Part shown: positions 32,816-40,927 of the stretch, piece by piece
Numbering within the stretch: position 1 is the first letter of the stretch
Layout: each line of letters opens with the position of its first letter
From: Allocoprococcus sp004560705
Lineage (GTDB): Bacteria; Bacillota; Clostridia; Lachnospirales; Lachnospiraceae
NCBI RefSeq assembly: GCF_052065755.1
Contig: NZ_JBQHTK010000017.1
Coordinates: 3,763 to 67,762 of the forward strand
Length of the DNA stretch: 64,000 bases
Reading direction: 5' to 3'
Notes under the pieces: model-generated
Seen by the model: only the letters and a program-made list of their open reading frames with translations
The model's database searches: none
What the model was told of the DNA's origin: nothing
Translations under genes and position numbers: made by a program

Positions 32816-34638
32816 TAGCTGATTCCTCGTTTACGCATTTTAGGATCCAGGATCTTTTTGCGGATACGTAAGGATTTCGGAGTTACTTCCAGCAATTCGT
32901 CGGTATCGATGAAATCGAGGGCTTCTTCAAGACTCAGGACCTTAGGTGGTGTAAGTTTCAGTGCTTCGTCGGCGCTGGAAGAACGAGTATTTGTCAGATG
33001 CTTGGTCTTGCAGACGTTCAGCTCGATATCGTCAGTTTTGGCATTCTGACCGACAACCATACCGGCGTATACCTTTTCGCCCGGTCCGATAAACAGGGTA
33101 CCGCGATCCTGTGCATTGAAAAGACCATATGCAACGGCTTCTCCTGTTTCAAATGCAATCAGAGAACCCTGATTTCTGTACTGGATGTCACCTTTATATG
33201 GGGCATAGCCGTCGAAGGCAGTATTCATGATTCCGTTTCCTTTGGTGTCGGTCAGAAAATCGCCGCGGTATCCGATGAGGCCGCGGGCAGGAATGGAGAA
33301 TTCCATTCGGGTGTAACCGCCGTTGGACATACCCATATTGCGGAGTTCCCCCTTTCTCTGACTAAGCTTGTCGATAACGACTCCAGTGAACTCGTCCGGA
33401 ACATCAATGTAAGCAAGCTCCATCGGTTCCAGCTTCTTGCCGTTTTCATCGGTCTTATATAATACTTCTGCCTTGCTGACTGCGAATTCATAGCCTTCAC
33501 GGCGCATATTTTCGATGAGAACAGAAAGGTGAAGTTCACCTCTTCCGGAAACTTTGAAGCTGTCGGTATTCTCGGTCTCTTCCACACGCAGACTGACATC
33601 GGTATTCAGTTCCCGGAATAAACGTTCGCGAATGTGGCGGGAAGTCACAAATTTTCCTTCCTGACCGGCAAATGGACTGTCGTTTACGATGAACTGCATG
33701 GCGATGGTAGGTTCGGAGATTTTCTGGAATTCGATTGGCCTTGGCTGGTCGACAGAACAGATCGTATCACCGATGGAAATGTCTGCAATACCGGAAATTG
33801 CCACGATTGAGCCGATAGTCGCTTTTTTAACTTCTACTTTATTCAGTCCGTCAAACTCGTAGAGTTTGCTGATCTTCACTTTCTTCTGCTTGTCTGGGTC
33901 GTGATGGTTGACAACGATCACGTCCTGATTCACGGCGATGGTACCGTTGTCTACTTTGCCGACACCGATTCTTCCGACGTACTCGTTGTAATCGATGGTA
34001 CTGATCAGTACCTGTGTGCCGGCATCCGGATCGCCCTCCGGTGCAGGAATATAATCCAGGATCGTCTCAAAAAGAGGAGTCATATCCTTCGGTTCATCAT
34101 CCTCATTGTAGGTGGCATATCCGTCTCTTGCGGATGCATAGATGAACGGACAGTCAAGCTGATCATCGGAAGCACCCAGATCAATCAGCAGTTCCAGTAC
34201 TTCATCGATGACGCCATCCGGCCGTGCTTCGGGACGGTCAATCTTATTGATACAGACGATGACCGGAAGCTTCAGTGCCAGTGCTTTTTTCAGAACGAAC
34301 TTGGTCTGAGGCATTGCTCCTTCAAATGCGTCAACAACAAGAATGACACCGTTGACCATTTTGAGAACTCGTTCCACTTCACCGCCGAAATCGGCATGGC
34401 CGGGTGTATCAATGATATTGATCTTTGTATTTTTATAGAAAACGGCTGTGTTTTTGGAAAGAATTGTGATGCCGCGCTCACGTTCGATATCGTTGGAGTC
34501 CATGACACGTTCGGCTACTTCCTGATTTGCACGGAATACACCGCTCTGTTTCAAAAGTTCATCCACCAGTGTTGTTTTACCGTGGTCAACATGGGCGATG
34601 ATTGCAATATTTCTAATGTCTTCACGCTTTGTATTCAT
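32815..34638 (-). CDS. typA: Translational GTPase TypA/BipA
   Basis: 607 residues. GTPase G1 motif AHVDHGKTT (15-23), G3 DTPGHADF, G4 NKID, followed by elongation-factor domains II, III and V and the BipA-specific C-terminal domain (GTLFIGPGEKVYAGMVVG; LTNTRSSSADEALKL). Acts at the ribosome in assembly and stress. GAAGGG precedes the ATG. Leads a two-gene minus-strand unit with the PAP2 phosphatase. Confidence 0.98.
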   Translation of the reverse strand: MNTKREDIRNIAIIAHVDHGKTTLVDELLKQSGVFRANQEVAERVMDSNDIERERGITILSKNTAVFYKNTKINIIDTPGHADFGGEVERVLKMVNGVILVVDAFEGAMPQTKFVLKKALALKLPVIVCINKIDRPEARPDGVIDEVLELLIDLGASDDQLDCPFIYASARDGYATYNEDDEPKDMTPLFETILDYIPAPEGDPDAGTQVLISTIDYNEYVGRIGVGKVDNGTIAVNQDVIVVNHHDPDKQKKVKISKLYEFDGLNKVEVKKATIGSIVAISGIADISIGDTICSVDQPRPIEFQKISEPTIAMQFIVNDSPFAGQEGKFVTSRHIRERLFRELNTDVSLRVEETENTDSFKVSGRGELHLSVLIENMRREGYEFAVSKAEVLYKTDENGKKLEPMELAYIDVPDEFTGVVIDKLSQRKGELRNMGMSNGGYTRMEFSIPARGLIGYRGDFLTDTKGNGIMNTAFDGYAPYKGDIQYRNQGSLIAFETGEAVAYGLFNAQDRGTLFIGPGEKVYAGMVVGQNAKTDDIELNVCKTKHLTNTRSSSADEALKLTPPKVLSLEEALDFIDTDELLEVTPKSLRIRKKILDPKMRKRGIS

Positions 34639-34683
34639 GTTCTTTTACCCTTCTTCTTACCTATATAATGTTGTAACTTGTTT

Positions 34684-34711
34684 AGTTTATCACATTTCTG
34701 AAATTTTACAA
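34684..34711 (-). promoter_or_regulatory. Candidate promoter of typA
   Basis: Minus strand: -35 TTGTAA (34706-34711), 16-bp spacer, -10 TAAACT (34684-34689). Confidence 0.45.
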
Positions 34712-34868
34712 GTACTATCAAAAATTTTCAATTTTTAGTTCTAAAACAAATGGGTGATTCATAGATATATAAATGTGTCCGGTGAAATGTGTGCGGTAAA
34801 ATGCCAGCTATACCGGGAAAAAATGCTGCGGAAGTACGCCAACGAAAAGGAAGGAGATTTACGACGCT

Positions 34869-35495
34869 ATGTCAGATAAGATTATTGAAAACAACCAGGT
34901 AACAATTATGGGGCAGGTTGCATCCGAATTTGAGTTCAGTCACGAGGTGTTTGGTGAAGGATTCTACATCGTGGAGGTATTGGTGAAAAGGCTCAGCAAT
35001 TCCTGCGACCGTATTCCTCTGATGGTCTCAGAACGGCTGATCGATGTGACGCAGGACTATACAGGAGAATTTATTATGGCATCCGGTCAGTTCCGGTCCT
35101 ACAACCGGCATGAGGAGCAGAAAAACCGTCTGGTATTATCCGTGTTTGTGCGGGAGATTTCCTTTATGGAAGAAGAGCCTGACGGCTCGAAAACGAACAG
35201 TATTCTGTTGGATGGATATATCTGTAAAGAGCCGATTTACAGGAAGACACCGCTGGGAAGAGAAATTGCAGATCTTCTGCTTGCGGTCAATAGACCATAC
35301 GGAAAATCGGATTATATACCATGTATTTGCTGGGGAAGAAATGCAAGGTATGCATCCGGATTTGAAGTGGGAGAGCATGTGCAGGTTCTTGGCAGGATCC
35401 AGAGCAGGGAATATGTGAAGAAACTGTCTGAGACGGAGACGGAGAAAAGAGTTGCCTATGAGGTGTCTGTAAGTAAGCTGGAATGTATGGAATAG
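34869..35495 (+). CDS. Tandem OB-fold, SSB-like protein without an acidic tail
   Basis: 208 residues. Two OB-fold halves are visible: residues ~8-98 (NQVTIMGQVASEFEFSHE; FIMASGQFRSYNR; LVLSVFVREISF) and ~108-205 (SILLDGYICKEPIYRKTPLG; IADLLLAVNRPYGKSDYIPC; ARYASGFEVGEHVQVLGRIQ). The second half is clearly like the single-stranded DNA-binding protein core. It lacks the C-terminal acidic DDDIPF-type tip that canonical SSBs use to recruit partners; it ends KLECME. AAGGAG lies 12 nt before the ATG, a long spacing. It is located by itself upstream of dapA and is probably a secondary ssDNA-binding protein; function inferred. Confidence 0.8.
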   Translation: MSDKIIENNQVTIMGQVASEFEFSHEVFGEGFYIVEVLVKRLSNSCDRIPLMVSERLIDVTQDYTGEFIMASGQFRSYNRHEEQKNRLVLSVFVREISFMEEEPDGSKTNSILLDGYICKEPIYRKTPLGREIADLLLAVNRPYGKSDYIPCICWGRNARYASGFEVGEHVQVLGRIQSREYVKKLSETETEKRVAYEVSVSKLECME

Positions 35496-35528
35496 ATGAA
35501 TGCAGAGATATTTTGCTAAATCCTTTGA

Positions 35529-35557
35529 TTGACAGTGCTTTTAAATAATGATAAACT
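35529..35557 (+). promoter_or_regulatory. Promoter of dapA
   Basis: -35 TTGACA (35529-35534), 17-bp spacer, -10 TAAACT (35552-35557), 36 bp before the start codon. No room for a lysine riboswitch. Confidence 0.85.
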
Positions 35558-35593
35558 GTGAATAGTCAAGAAAAGTAAGTCAGGAGGAATATT

Positions 35594-36484
35594 ATGTCTA
35601 TTTTTACCGGTTCTGGTGTAGCAATCGTAACACCATTTAATGATGATGAGAGTATTAATTACGATAAATTAGATGAACTGCTGGATTTTCACTGTAATCA
35701 TAGAACAGATAGTATTATTATTTGTGGGACTACAGGAGAGTCTTCTACTTTGTCGGAAGAGGAGCATATGGACTGTATCCGTTTTACGATTGAACGTGTA
35801 AAAGGACGTGTTCCGGTCATTGCAGGAACAGGGTCCAACAGTACATATACAACGGTGCAGATGTCGAGAGAAGCGGTTGAAGACGGGGCGGACGGATTAC
35901 TTCTGGTAACTCCGTATTATAATAAATGTACACAGGCAGGTCTGGTTGCACATTACACTCAGGTGGCAAAGGAGGCGAAAGCGCCGATCATTCTTTACAG
36001 TGTTGCAAGCCGTACCGGTGTAAATATCGCACCGGAGACTGCTGCAGAGCTTTACAAAACCGTTGATAACATTGTGGGAATCAAAGAAGCTTCGGGAAAT
36101 ATTTCGCAGATTGCGAAAGTTATGAATCTGACGGACGGTAAGATTGATCTGTATTCAGGAAATGATGACCAGATCGTTCCGATCCTTTCTCTCGGAGGAA
36201 AAGGTGTGATTTCTGTACTTGCCAATATTGCGCCGGACTATACACATGATATCTGTGAGAATTTCTTTAAAGGCAATGTGGCAGAAAGTTGCCGGATGCA
36301 GCTTGCTGCACTTCCACTGATCGAGAAGCTGTTTTGTGAAGTCAATCCGATTCCGGTAAAAAAGGCATTGAATCTGATGGGGCTGGAAGTGGGACCGCTT
36401 CGTATGCCACTCACGGAGATGACAGAAGCAAATACTGCAAAATTAGCTGAACAGATGAAGAAATTTGGAATTTCTGTACTTTAA
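35594..36484 (+). CDS. dapA: 4-hydroxy-tetrahydrodipicolinate synthase
   Basis: 296 residues, TIM barrel. Condenses pyruvate with aspartate semialdehyde, the first lysine/diaminopimelate step. FTGSGVAIVTPF at the start, CGTTGESSTL (about 45), LLVTPYYNK with the catalytic Tyr, YSVASRTG, and the Schiff-base Lys in GIKEASG (about 162). AGGAGG lies 6 nt before the ATG. A hairpin separates it from dapB, so the pair may be read through or attenuated. Confidence 0.98.
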   Translation: MSIFTGSGVAIVTPFNDDESINYDKLDELLDFHCNHRTDSIIICGTTGESSTLSEEEHMDCIRFTIERVKGRVPVIAGTGSNSTYTTVQMSREAVEDGADGLLLVTPYYNKCTQAGLVAHYTQVAKEAKAPIILYSVASRTGVNIAPETAAELYKTVDNIVGIKEASGNISQIAKVMNLTDGKIDLYSGNDDQIVPILSLGGKGVISVLANIAPDYTHDICENFFKGNVAESCRMQLAALPLIEKLFCEVNPIPVKKALNLMGLEVGPLRMPLTEMTEANTAKLAEQMKKFGISVL

Positions 36485-36522
36485 TTGGAAGTCAGTAATG
36501 GTAAAAATGGGATTGATAGGAC

Positions 36523-36558
36523 AGGGCTTTGCTGCCGGAAGGTGGCACTGCCCTTTTG
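36523..36558 (+). terminator. Terminator or attenuator between dapA and dapB
   Basis: Outer stem agggc (36523-36527) / gccct (36550-36554) with an inner tgcc/ggca stem, then tttt. Placed between two genes of one pathway, it may give partial read-through. Confidence 0.6.
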
Positions 36559-36623
36559 TTAAATAAAGATAATTGTGAAAAAAATTACGATGTTTATGAA
36601 AGAACCAAAGGAGGAATGGATTG

Positions 36624-37382
36624 ATGGTAAGGGCAATTATGCATGGATGCAACGGAAAAATGGGACAGGTCATTACAGGACTTGTCAGGGATGATGAGCA
36701 GATTGAAATCGTAGCAGGAGTGGATGCGTATTTAGGAATTGAAAATACATACCCGACATTTAAGACTCTTGCAGAATGCGATGTGGAGGCGGATGTAGTC
36801 ATCGATTTTTCCAATGCATCGGCTGTGAACGCACTTCTCGACGAGTGTGTTGCAAGAAAACTTCCGGTTGTACTCTGTACGACAGGGCTTTCCGAGGAAC
36901 AGCTCGCAAAAGTAGACAAGGCATCGGAGTCAACAGCAGTGCTTCGGTCAGCGAACATGTCGCTGGGAATCAATTTGTTGATGAAATTATTGAAGGAAGC
37001 AGCGAAAGTCCTCTCACCGGCAGGGTTTGATATCGAACTGGTGGAAAAGCATCATAATCAGAAGGTGGACGCACCGAGCGGAACCGCGATTGCACTTGCG
37101 GATTCGATCAATGAAGCACTGGATGAAAAGTATACCTATAATTATGACAGAAGCAAGGAACGCAAAAAACGTGAAAAGAATGAGATCGGAATCGTGGCTG
37201 TGCGTGGCGGAACGATTGTGGGACAGCATGATGTCATCTTTGCGGGGGCGGATGAGGTCATTGAGTTCCAGCATACGGCTTACTCCAAAGCTGTTTTTGG
37301 GAAGGGCGCAGTGGAAGCTGCAAAGTTCCTTGCAGGGAAGCCGGCAGGTCATTATGATATGAGTGATGTGATTCAGTTTTAG
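36624..37382 (+). CDS. dapB: 4-hydroxy-tetrahydrodipicolinate reductase
   Basis: About 252 residues; AAGGAGG 9 nt before the ATG at 36624. Reduces the DapA product. NAD(P)-binding AIMHGCNGKMGQ at the N-terminus, VIDFSNASA, CTTGLSE, SLGINLL, and the active-site ELVEKHHNQKVDAPSGTA with the catalytic His-His and Lys. VRGGTIVGQHDV follows. Together with dapA it feeds lysine and cell-wall diaminopimelate synthesis. Confidence 0.98.
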   Translation: MVRAIMHGCNGKMGQVITGLVRDDEQIEIVAGVDAYLGIENTYPTFKTLAECDVEADVVIDFSNASAVNALLDECVARKLPVVLCTTGLSEEQLAKVDKASESTAVLRSANMSLGINLLMKLLKEAAKVLSPAGFDIELVEKHHNQKVDAPSGTAIALADSINEALDEKYTYNYDRSKERKKREKNEIGIVAVRGGTIVGQHDVIFAGADEVIEFQHTAYSKAVFGKGAVEAAKFLAGKPAGHYDMSDVIQF

Positions 37383-37403
37383 AAAAAGAATATCAGGGAG
37401 AAT

Positions 37404-39362
37404 ATGAAAATGAGTGGATTAAAAGAAAAATATCTGGAACGTCTGGCGGAATTATTTCCTACCATTGCAGCTGCCTCAACCGAAATCATCAATCTTCAGG
37501 CGATTCTGAATCTTCCAAAGGGGACGGAGCATTTTATAACGGATGTGCATGGTGAATATGAGGCGTTCAATCATGTCCTCAAAAACGGATCGGGTTCTGT
37601 AAAGCGGAAGATCGATGATGTGTTTGCAAACACGATGAGTGCGAGAGATAAGCAGACACTGGCAACACTGATCTACTATCCACGGGAGAAGATGGAAAAG
37701 ATCCGTGAGACAGAACCGAATATGGATGACTGGTATAAGATTACGCTCTACCGTTTGATCGAGATCAGTAAGAGAGCGGCAAGCAAGTATACCCGCTCCA
37801 AAGTGAGAAAGGCGCTTCCGAAGGATTTCTCTTATGTAATTGAAGAATTGATTACAGAAAAGCAGGGACTGGCAGATAAGGAATCTTATTATGCGTCCAT
37901 TATCAGTACCATTATCCGCATCGGAAGAGCAGAGGAGTTTATTGTAGCACTTTGTGAACTGATTCAGAGGCTTGTTGTGGATCATCTTCATATTGTCGGT
38001 GATATTTACGACAGAGGTCCGGGACCGCATCTGATTATGGACAAGCTGATGGAACATCATTCGGTAGATATCCAGTGGGGGAATCATGACGTCCTCTGGA
38101 TGGGAGCGGCAGCTGGGCAGAAATGCTGTATTGCAAATGTAATCCGAATCTGTGCAAGATACGGTAATCTGGATATCCTGGAAGATGGATATGGAATCAA
38201 TTTACTTCCGCTTGCGACTTTTGCGTGGAAAAAATATGCGAAAGATCCGTGTGAGTGTTTTAAATTGAAAGGAAGCGGTGCCGACGGCGCTCAGGAAATG
38301 GAATTGAATATGAAGCTTCATAAAGCGATTTCAATTATTCAGTTCAAGATTGAAGGACAGATGTCTAAAGTATATCCGGAATTTGGATTTGAAAAACGGA
38401 ATTTCCTGCATAAGATCAATTATGAAAAGGGAACGATTGTAATTGAAGATAAGGAATACACCATGCTGGATGATTATTTCCCGACGATCGATCCGGCTGA
38501 CCCGTATGCGTTGTCGCCGGAAGAGGAGGAAATCATGGAACGTCTTGTTTCAGCTTTCCAGAACTGTGAGAAACTCCAGCGGCATATGCGATTTCTTCTT
38601 AGCAAAGGATCGTTGTACAAGATCTACAATTCAAATCTTCTGTATCATGGATGTGTGCCGCTTACAGAAGACGGAAATCTGAAAGAAGTAACGATTTATG
38701 GCAAGACCTATAAAGGAAAAGCGTTGTATGATTTTATGGATTCCTATGTGAGAAAAGGATTTTTTGCAATTGATCCGAAGGAACGTGCAAAAGGGCGGGA
38801 TCTGATGTGGTATATCTGGCAGGGTGAGAATTCACCTTTGTTTGCAAAAGATAAGATGGCTACATTTGAACGGTATTTTCTGAATGAAGTAGAACTGCAC
38901 AAGGAACATAAAAATCCGTATTATACATTCCTGGAAAATGAAGAAGTGATGGATCGTGTTCTCATGGAATTCGGTATGGATACAAAGAAATCGAGAATCA
39001 TCAACGGTCACGTACCTGTGAAGACAAAGAATGGAGAAAATCCGGTGAAATGCGGAGGTAAGGTGATGGTTATCGACGGAGGATTTTCCAAGGCTTACCA
39101 GAAAGAGACCGGAATTGCAGGATATACGCTTATCTACAATTCTTATGGACTGATCCTTGCGGCACATGAGCCGTTTGAATCAACCGAGGCAGCTATTGAG
39201 AAGGAGCGTGATATTCATTCGGACAGTGTGATCATCAATCGTGTTGTTTCCAGAAAGACGGTCGGAGATACGGATGTGGGAAATAGTATCCGTGAGCGGA
39301 TCGCCGATCTGGAGGAACTGCTTAAGGCATACCGCAGCGGTAAGATCATCGAAAAAATTTAA
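37404..39362 (+). CDS. fbp: Fructose-1,6-bisphosphatase, class III (Firmicutes type)
   Basis: 652 residues, the long class found in Firmicutes and unlike the enterobacterial class I enzyme. Gluconeogenic hydrolysis of fructose-1,6-bisphosphate. Metallophosphoesterase motifs: FITDVHGEYEAF, VGDIYDRGPGPH (GDxxDRG), WGNHDVLWMGAA (GNHD), and INGHVPVKTKNGENPV late in the protein. GGGAG precedes two closely spaced Met codons (37404 and 37410); either may be used. Transcribed after dapB with a 21-bp gap. Confidence 0.97.
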   Translation: MKMSGLKEKYLERLAELFPTIAAASTEIINLQAILNLPKGTEHFITDVHGEYEAFNHVLKNGSGSVKRKIDDVFANTMSARDKQTLATLIYYPREKMEKIRETEPNMDDWYKITLYRLIEISKRAASKYTRSKVRKALPKDFSYVIEELITEKQGLADKESYYASIISTIIRIGRAEEFIVALCELIQRLVVDHLHIVGDIYDRGPGPHLIMDKLMEHHSVDIQWGNHDVLWMGAAAGQKCCIANVIRICARYGNLDILEDGYGINLLPLATFAWKKYAKDPCECFKLKGSGADGAQEMELNMKLHKAISIIQFKIEGQMSKVYPEFGFEKRNFLHKINYEKGTIVIEDKEYTMLDDYFPTIDPADPYALSPEEEEIMERLVSAFQNCEKLQRHMRFLLSKGSLYKIYNSNLLYHGCVPLTEDGNLKEVTIYGKTYKGKALYDFMDSYVRKGFFAIDPKERAKGRDLMWYIWQGENSPLFAKDKMATFERYFLNEVELHKEHKNPYYTFLENEEVMDRVLMEFGMDTKKSRIINGHVPVKTKNGENPVKCGGKVMVIDGGFSKAYQKETGIAGYTLIYNSYGLILAAHEPFESTEAAIEKERDIHSDSVIINRVVSRKTVGDTDVGNSIRERIADLEELLKAYRSGKIIEKI

Positions 39363-39390
39363 AATTATTTTTCATACATATTTTTTTCGC

Positions 39391-39433
39391 TTCTGTAAAT
39401 AGTAGTAGTAACCTGAATTTTACATTTACAGAA
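39391..39433. repeat. 10-bp perfect inverted repeat in the lipoprotein leader
   Basis: ttctgtaaat (39391-39400) / atttacagaa (39424-39433) with 23-nt loop; the right arm abuts the ribosome site AAAGGAAG. It could be an operator or an RNA structure controlling translation. Confidence 0.5.
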
Positions 39434-39447
39434 AGGAAGAATTGAAT

Positions 39448-39834
39448 ATGAAGCTTTTTAAGAAAATACTACTGATTGGAATCTGCATATTTGCTATGGG
39501 ATCTGTCACGGCCTGTGGAAACAACAATGCGACCGATGGAACCAACAATGAATTTGGCGATACGAATGGAAATGGAACCACAAACGGCAGTACTGACGGA
39601 ACTGGAACGGGAAACGGGACGAATGTGAACGACGCGACCAGTGGAAACGCAGATAATCGTGACGGAAATAATCTTGTGAACGATGCGGCGGATGCGGTGG
39701 ACGATGTGACAGACGGCGTAGCGAATGGTGTAAATGATGTGTTGGGAAACGATGGAAATAACAATACAACGAATAACACAACGAACAATACCAATAATAC
39801 CAGCCGCAGCCAGTCGGACAATTCAGGAAAATAA
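39448..39834 (+). CDS. Asn/Gly/Thr/Asp-rich lipoprotein
   Basis: About 128 residues. Signal peptide and lipobox SVTAC (Cys about residue 23), then a low-complexity mature part dominated by N, G, T and D with motifs such as TNGNGTTNGSTDGTGTGNGT and a helical DAADAVDDVTDGVANGVNDVLG (cited in part), ending in Asn/Thr repeats. Start at the ATG 39448 with AAAGGAAG at 8 nt. No domain recognised; probably a short-range cell-envelope linker or spore-coat-like lipoprotein. A hairpin leader lies upstream and a GNRA-loop terminator downstream. Confidence 0.75.
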   Translation: MKLFKKILLIGICIFAMGSVTACGNNNATDGTNNEFGDTNGNGTTNGSTDGTGTGNGTNVNDATSGNADNRDGNNLVNDAADAVDDVTDGVANGVNDVLGNDGNNNTTNNTTNNTNNTSRSQSDNSGK

Positions 39835-39850
39835 TAAGAGATGTCAGGAG

Positions 39851-39880
39851 AAAAGATTGTGCGAAAGTGCAGTCTTTTTT
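39851..39880 (+). terminator. Terminator after the lipoprotein gene
   Basis: aaaagattgtgc - gaaa - gtgcagtctttttt: 12-bp stem with a few wobble pairs and a stable GAAA tetraloop, then a T run. Confidence 0.8.
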
Positions 39881-40032
39881 CCGTTTGGGAGTGGGAAAAT
39901 TTTGATAAAGCAGGATAAATAACAGATGGATGCTTGCAAGTTCAGAAGGGAAATGGTATATTCGCATAAGAACAATGTGCGGGTACAGCGTACAAGTGTA
40001 CATATGACAGATGGGAAAGGAGCATAGAAACG

Positions 40033-40806
40033 ATGAAGTTTCGGCCATGCATTGATATACATAACGGAGAAGTGAAACAGATCGTGGGAGGTAGTCTGAG
40101 GGACGAAGGAGATCAGGCGAAAACGAATTTTGTCTCACATTATGAGGCGGATCATTATGCAAGAATGTACCGGCGAGACGGATTAGAGGGAGGACATATT
40201 ATTCTTCTGAATCCGCCGTCGTCGGAATATTATGAGAGGACCCGACAGCAGGCGATGAAAGCACTCGAGGCATATCCGGGCGGCCTTCAGATAGGAGGAG
40301 GCATCACTGCCGAGAATGCCCGGGAATATCTGGAGGCCGGTGCGAGCCATGTAATCGTAACGTCCTATGTGTTCCGTGATGGAGAAATCCGAAGGGATAA
40401 TCTGAAAAAACTTGTGGATACAGTCGGAAAAGAGCAGGTGGTTCTGGATTTGAGCTGCCGGAAGAAAGAGGATGGATATTATATTGTGACGAACCGCTGG
40501 CAGAATTTTACAAATGTGAAGTTGTCCTGGGAAGTGCTGGATGAGCTTTCAGATTCTTGTGCAGAATTTCTTGTTCACGGTGTGGATGTGGAAGGAAAGG
40601 CTTCCGGTGTGGCGAAAGAGCTGGTCCGTCTTCTGGCAGAGTGGGACGGATGTCCTGTGACTTATGCGGGAGGAATCGGAAGCAGAGAGGATCTGGAGGA
40701 ATTCCGATCTCTTAGCGGCGGAAAACTGGATTTCACGATCGGAAGTGCGTTGGATCTATTCGGTGGAAGTATCCCTTATGCGGATATGATAAGGTGTGAA
40801 CTTTGA
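40033..40806 (+). CDS. hisA: HisA of the eukaryotic (HIS6) type
   Basis: 257 residues. Isomerises ProFAR to PRFAR in histidine synthesis. Begins FRPCIDIHNGEVKQIVGGSL, the HIS6/eukaryotic-type N-terminus, with the catalytic Asp in CIDIHNG; LQIGGGITAENAREYLEAGA gives one phosphate site, YAGGIGSREDLEEF the other. VVLDLSCRKKEDGYYIVTNRW is typical of this branch and absent from standard bacterial HisA. It stands alone with no other his genes around it; AAAGGAG is 10 nt before the ATG. Confidence 0.9.
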   Translation: MKFRPCIDIHNGEVKQIVGGSLRDEGDQAKTNFVSHYEADHYARMYRRDGLEGGHIILLNPPSSEYYERTRQQAMKALEAYPGGLQIGGGITAENAREYLEAGASHVIVTSYVFRDGEIRRDNLKKLVDTVGKEQVVLDLSCRKKEDGYYIVTNRWQNFTNVKLSWEVLDELSDSCAEFLVHGVDVEGKASGVAKELVRLLAEWDGCPVTYAGGIGSREDLEEFRSLSGGKLDFTIGSALDLFGGSIPYADMIRCEL

Positions 40807-40837
40807 GAAAAGAGTTTGTGAACAGTTTATAAATAGA

Positions 40838-40866
40838 TTGAAGTATAAGGAAAATAGTGATAAAAT
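40838..40866 (+). promoter_or_regulatory. Promoter of secA
   Basis: -35 TTGAAG (40838-40843), 17-bp spacer, -10 TAAAAT (40861-40866), 61 bp before the start codon. Confidence 0.65.
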
Positions 40867-40927
40867 GAAAAACAGAGCTTTTTTTGTCCTTGAATCAGAA
40901 GTGAATTTAGCATAAGGAGTTATTAGA

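Noticed and set aside
35558..35593. Lysine riboswitch or T-box before dapA
   Set aside because: The leader is ~36 nt and lacks the conserved elements.
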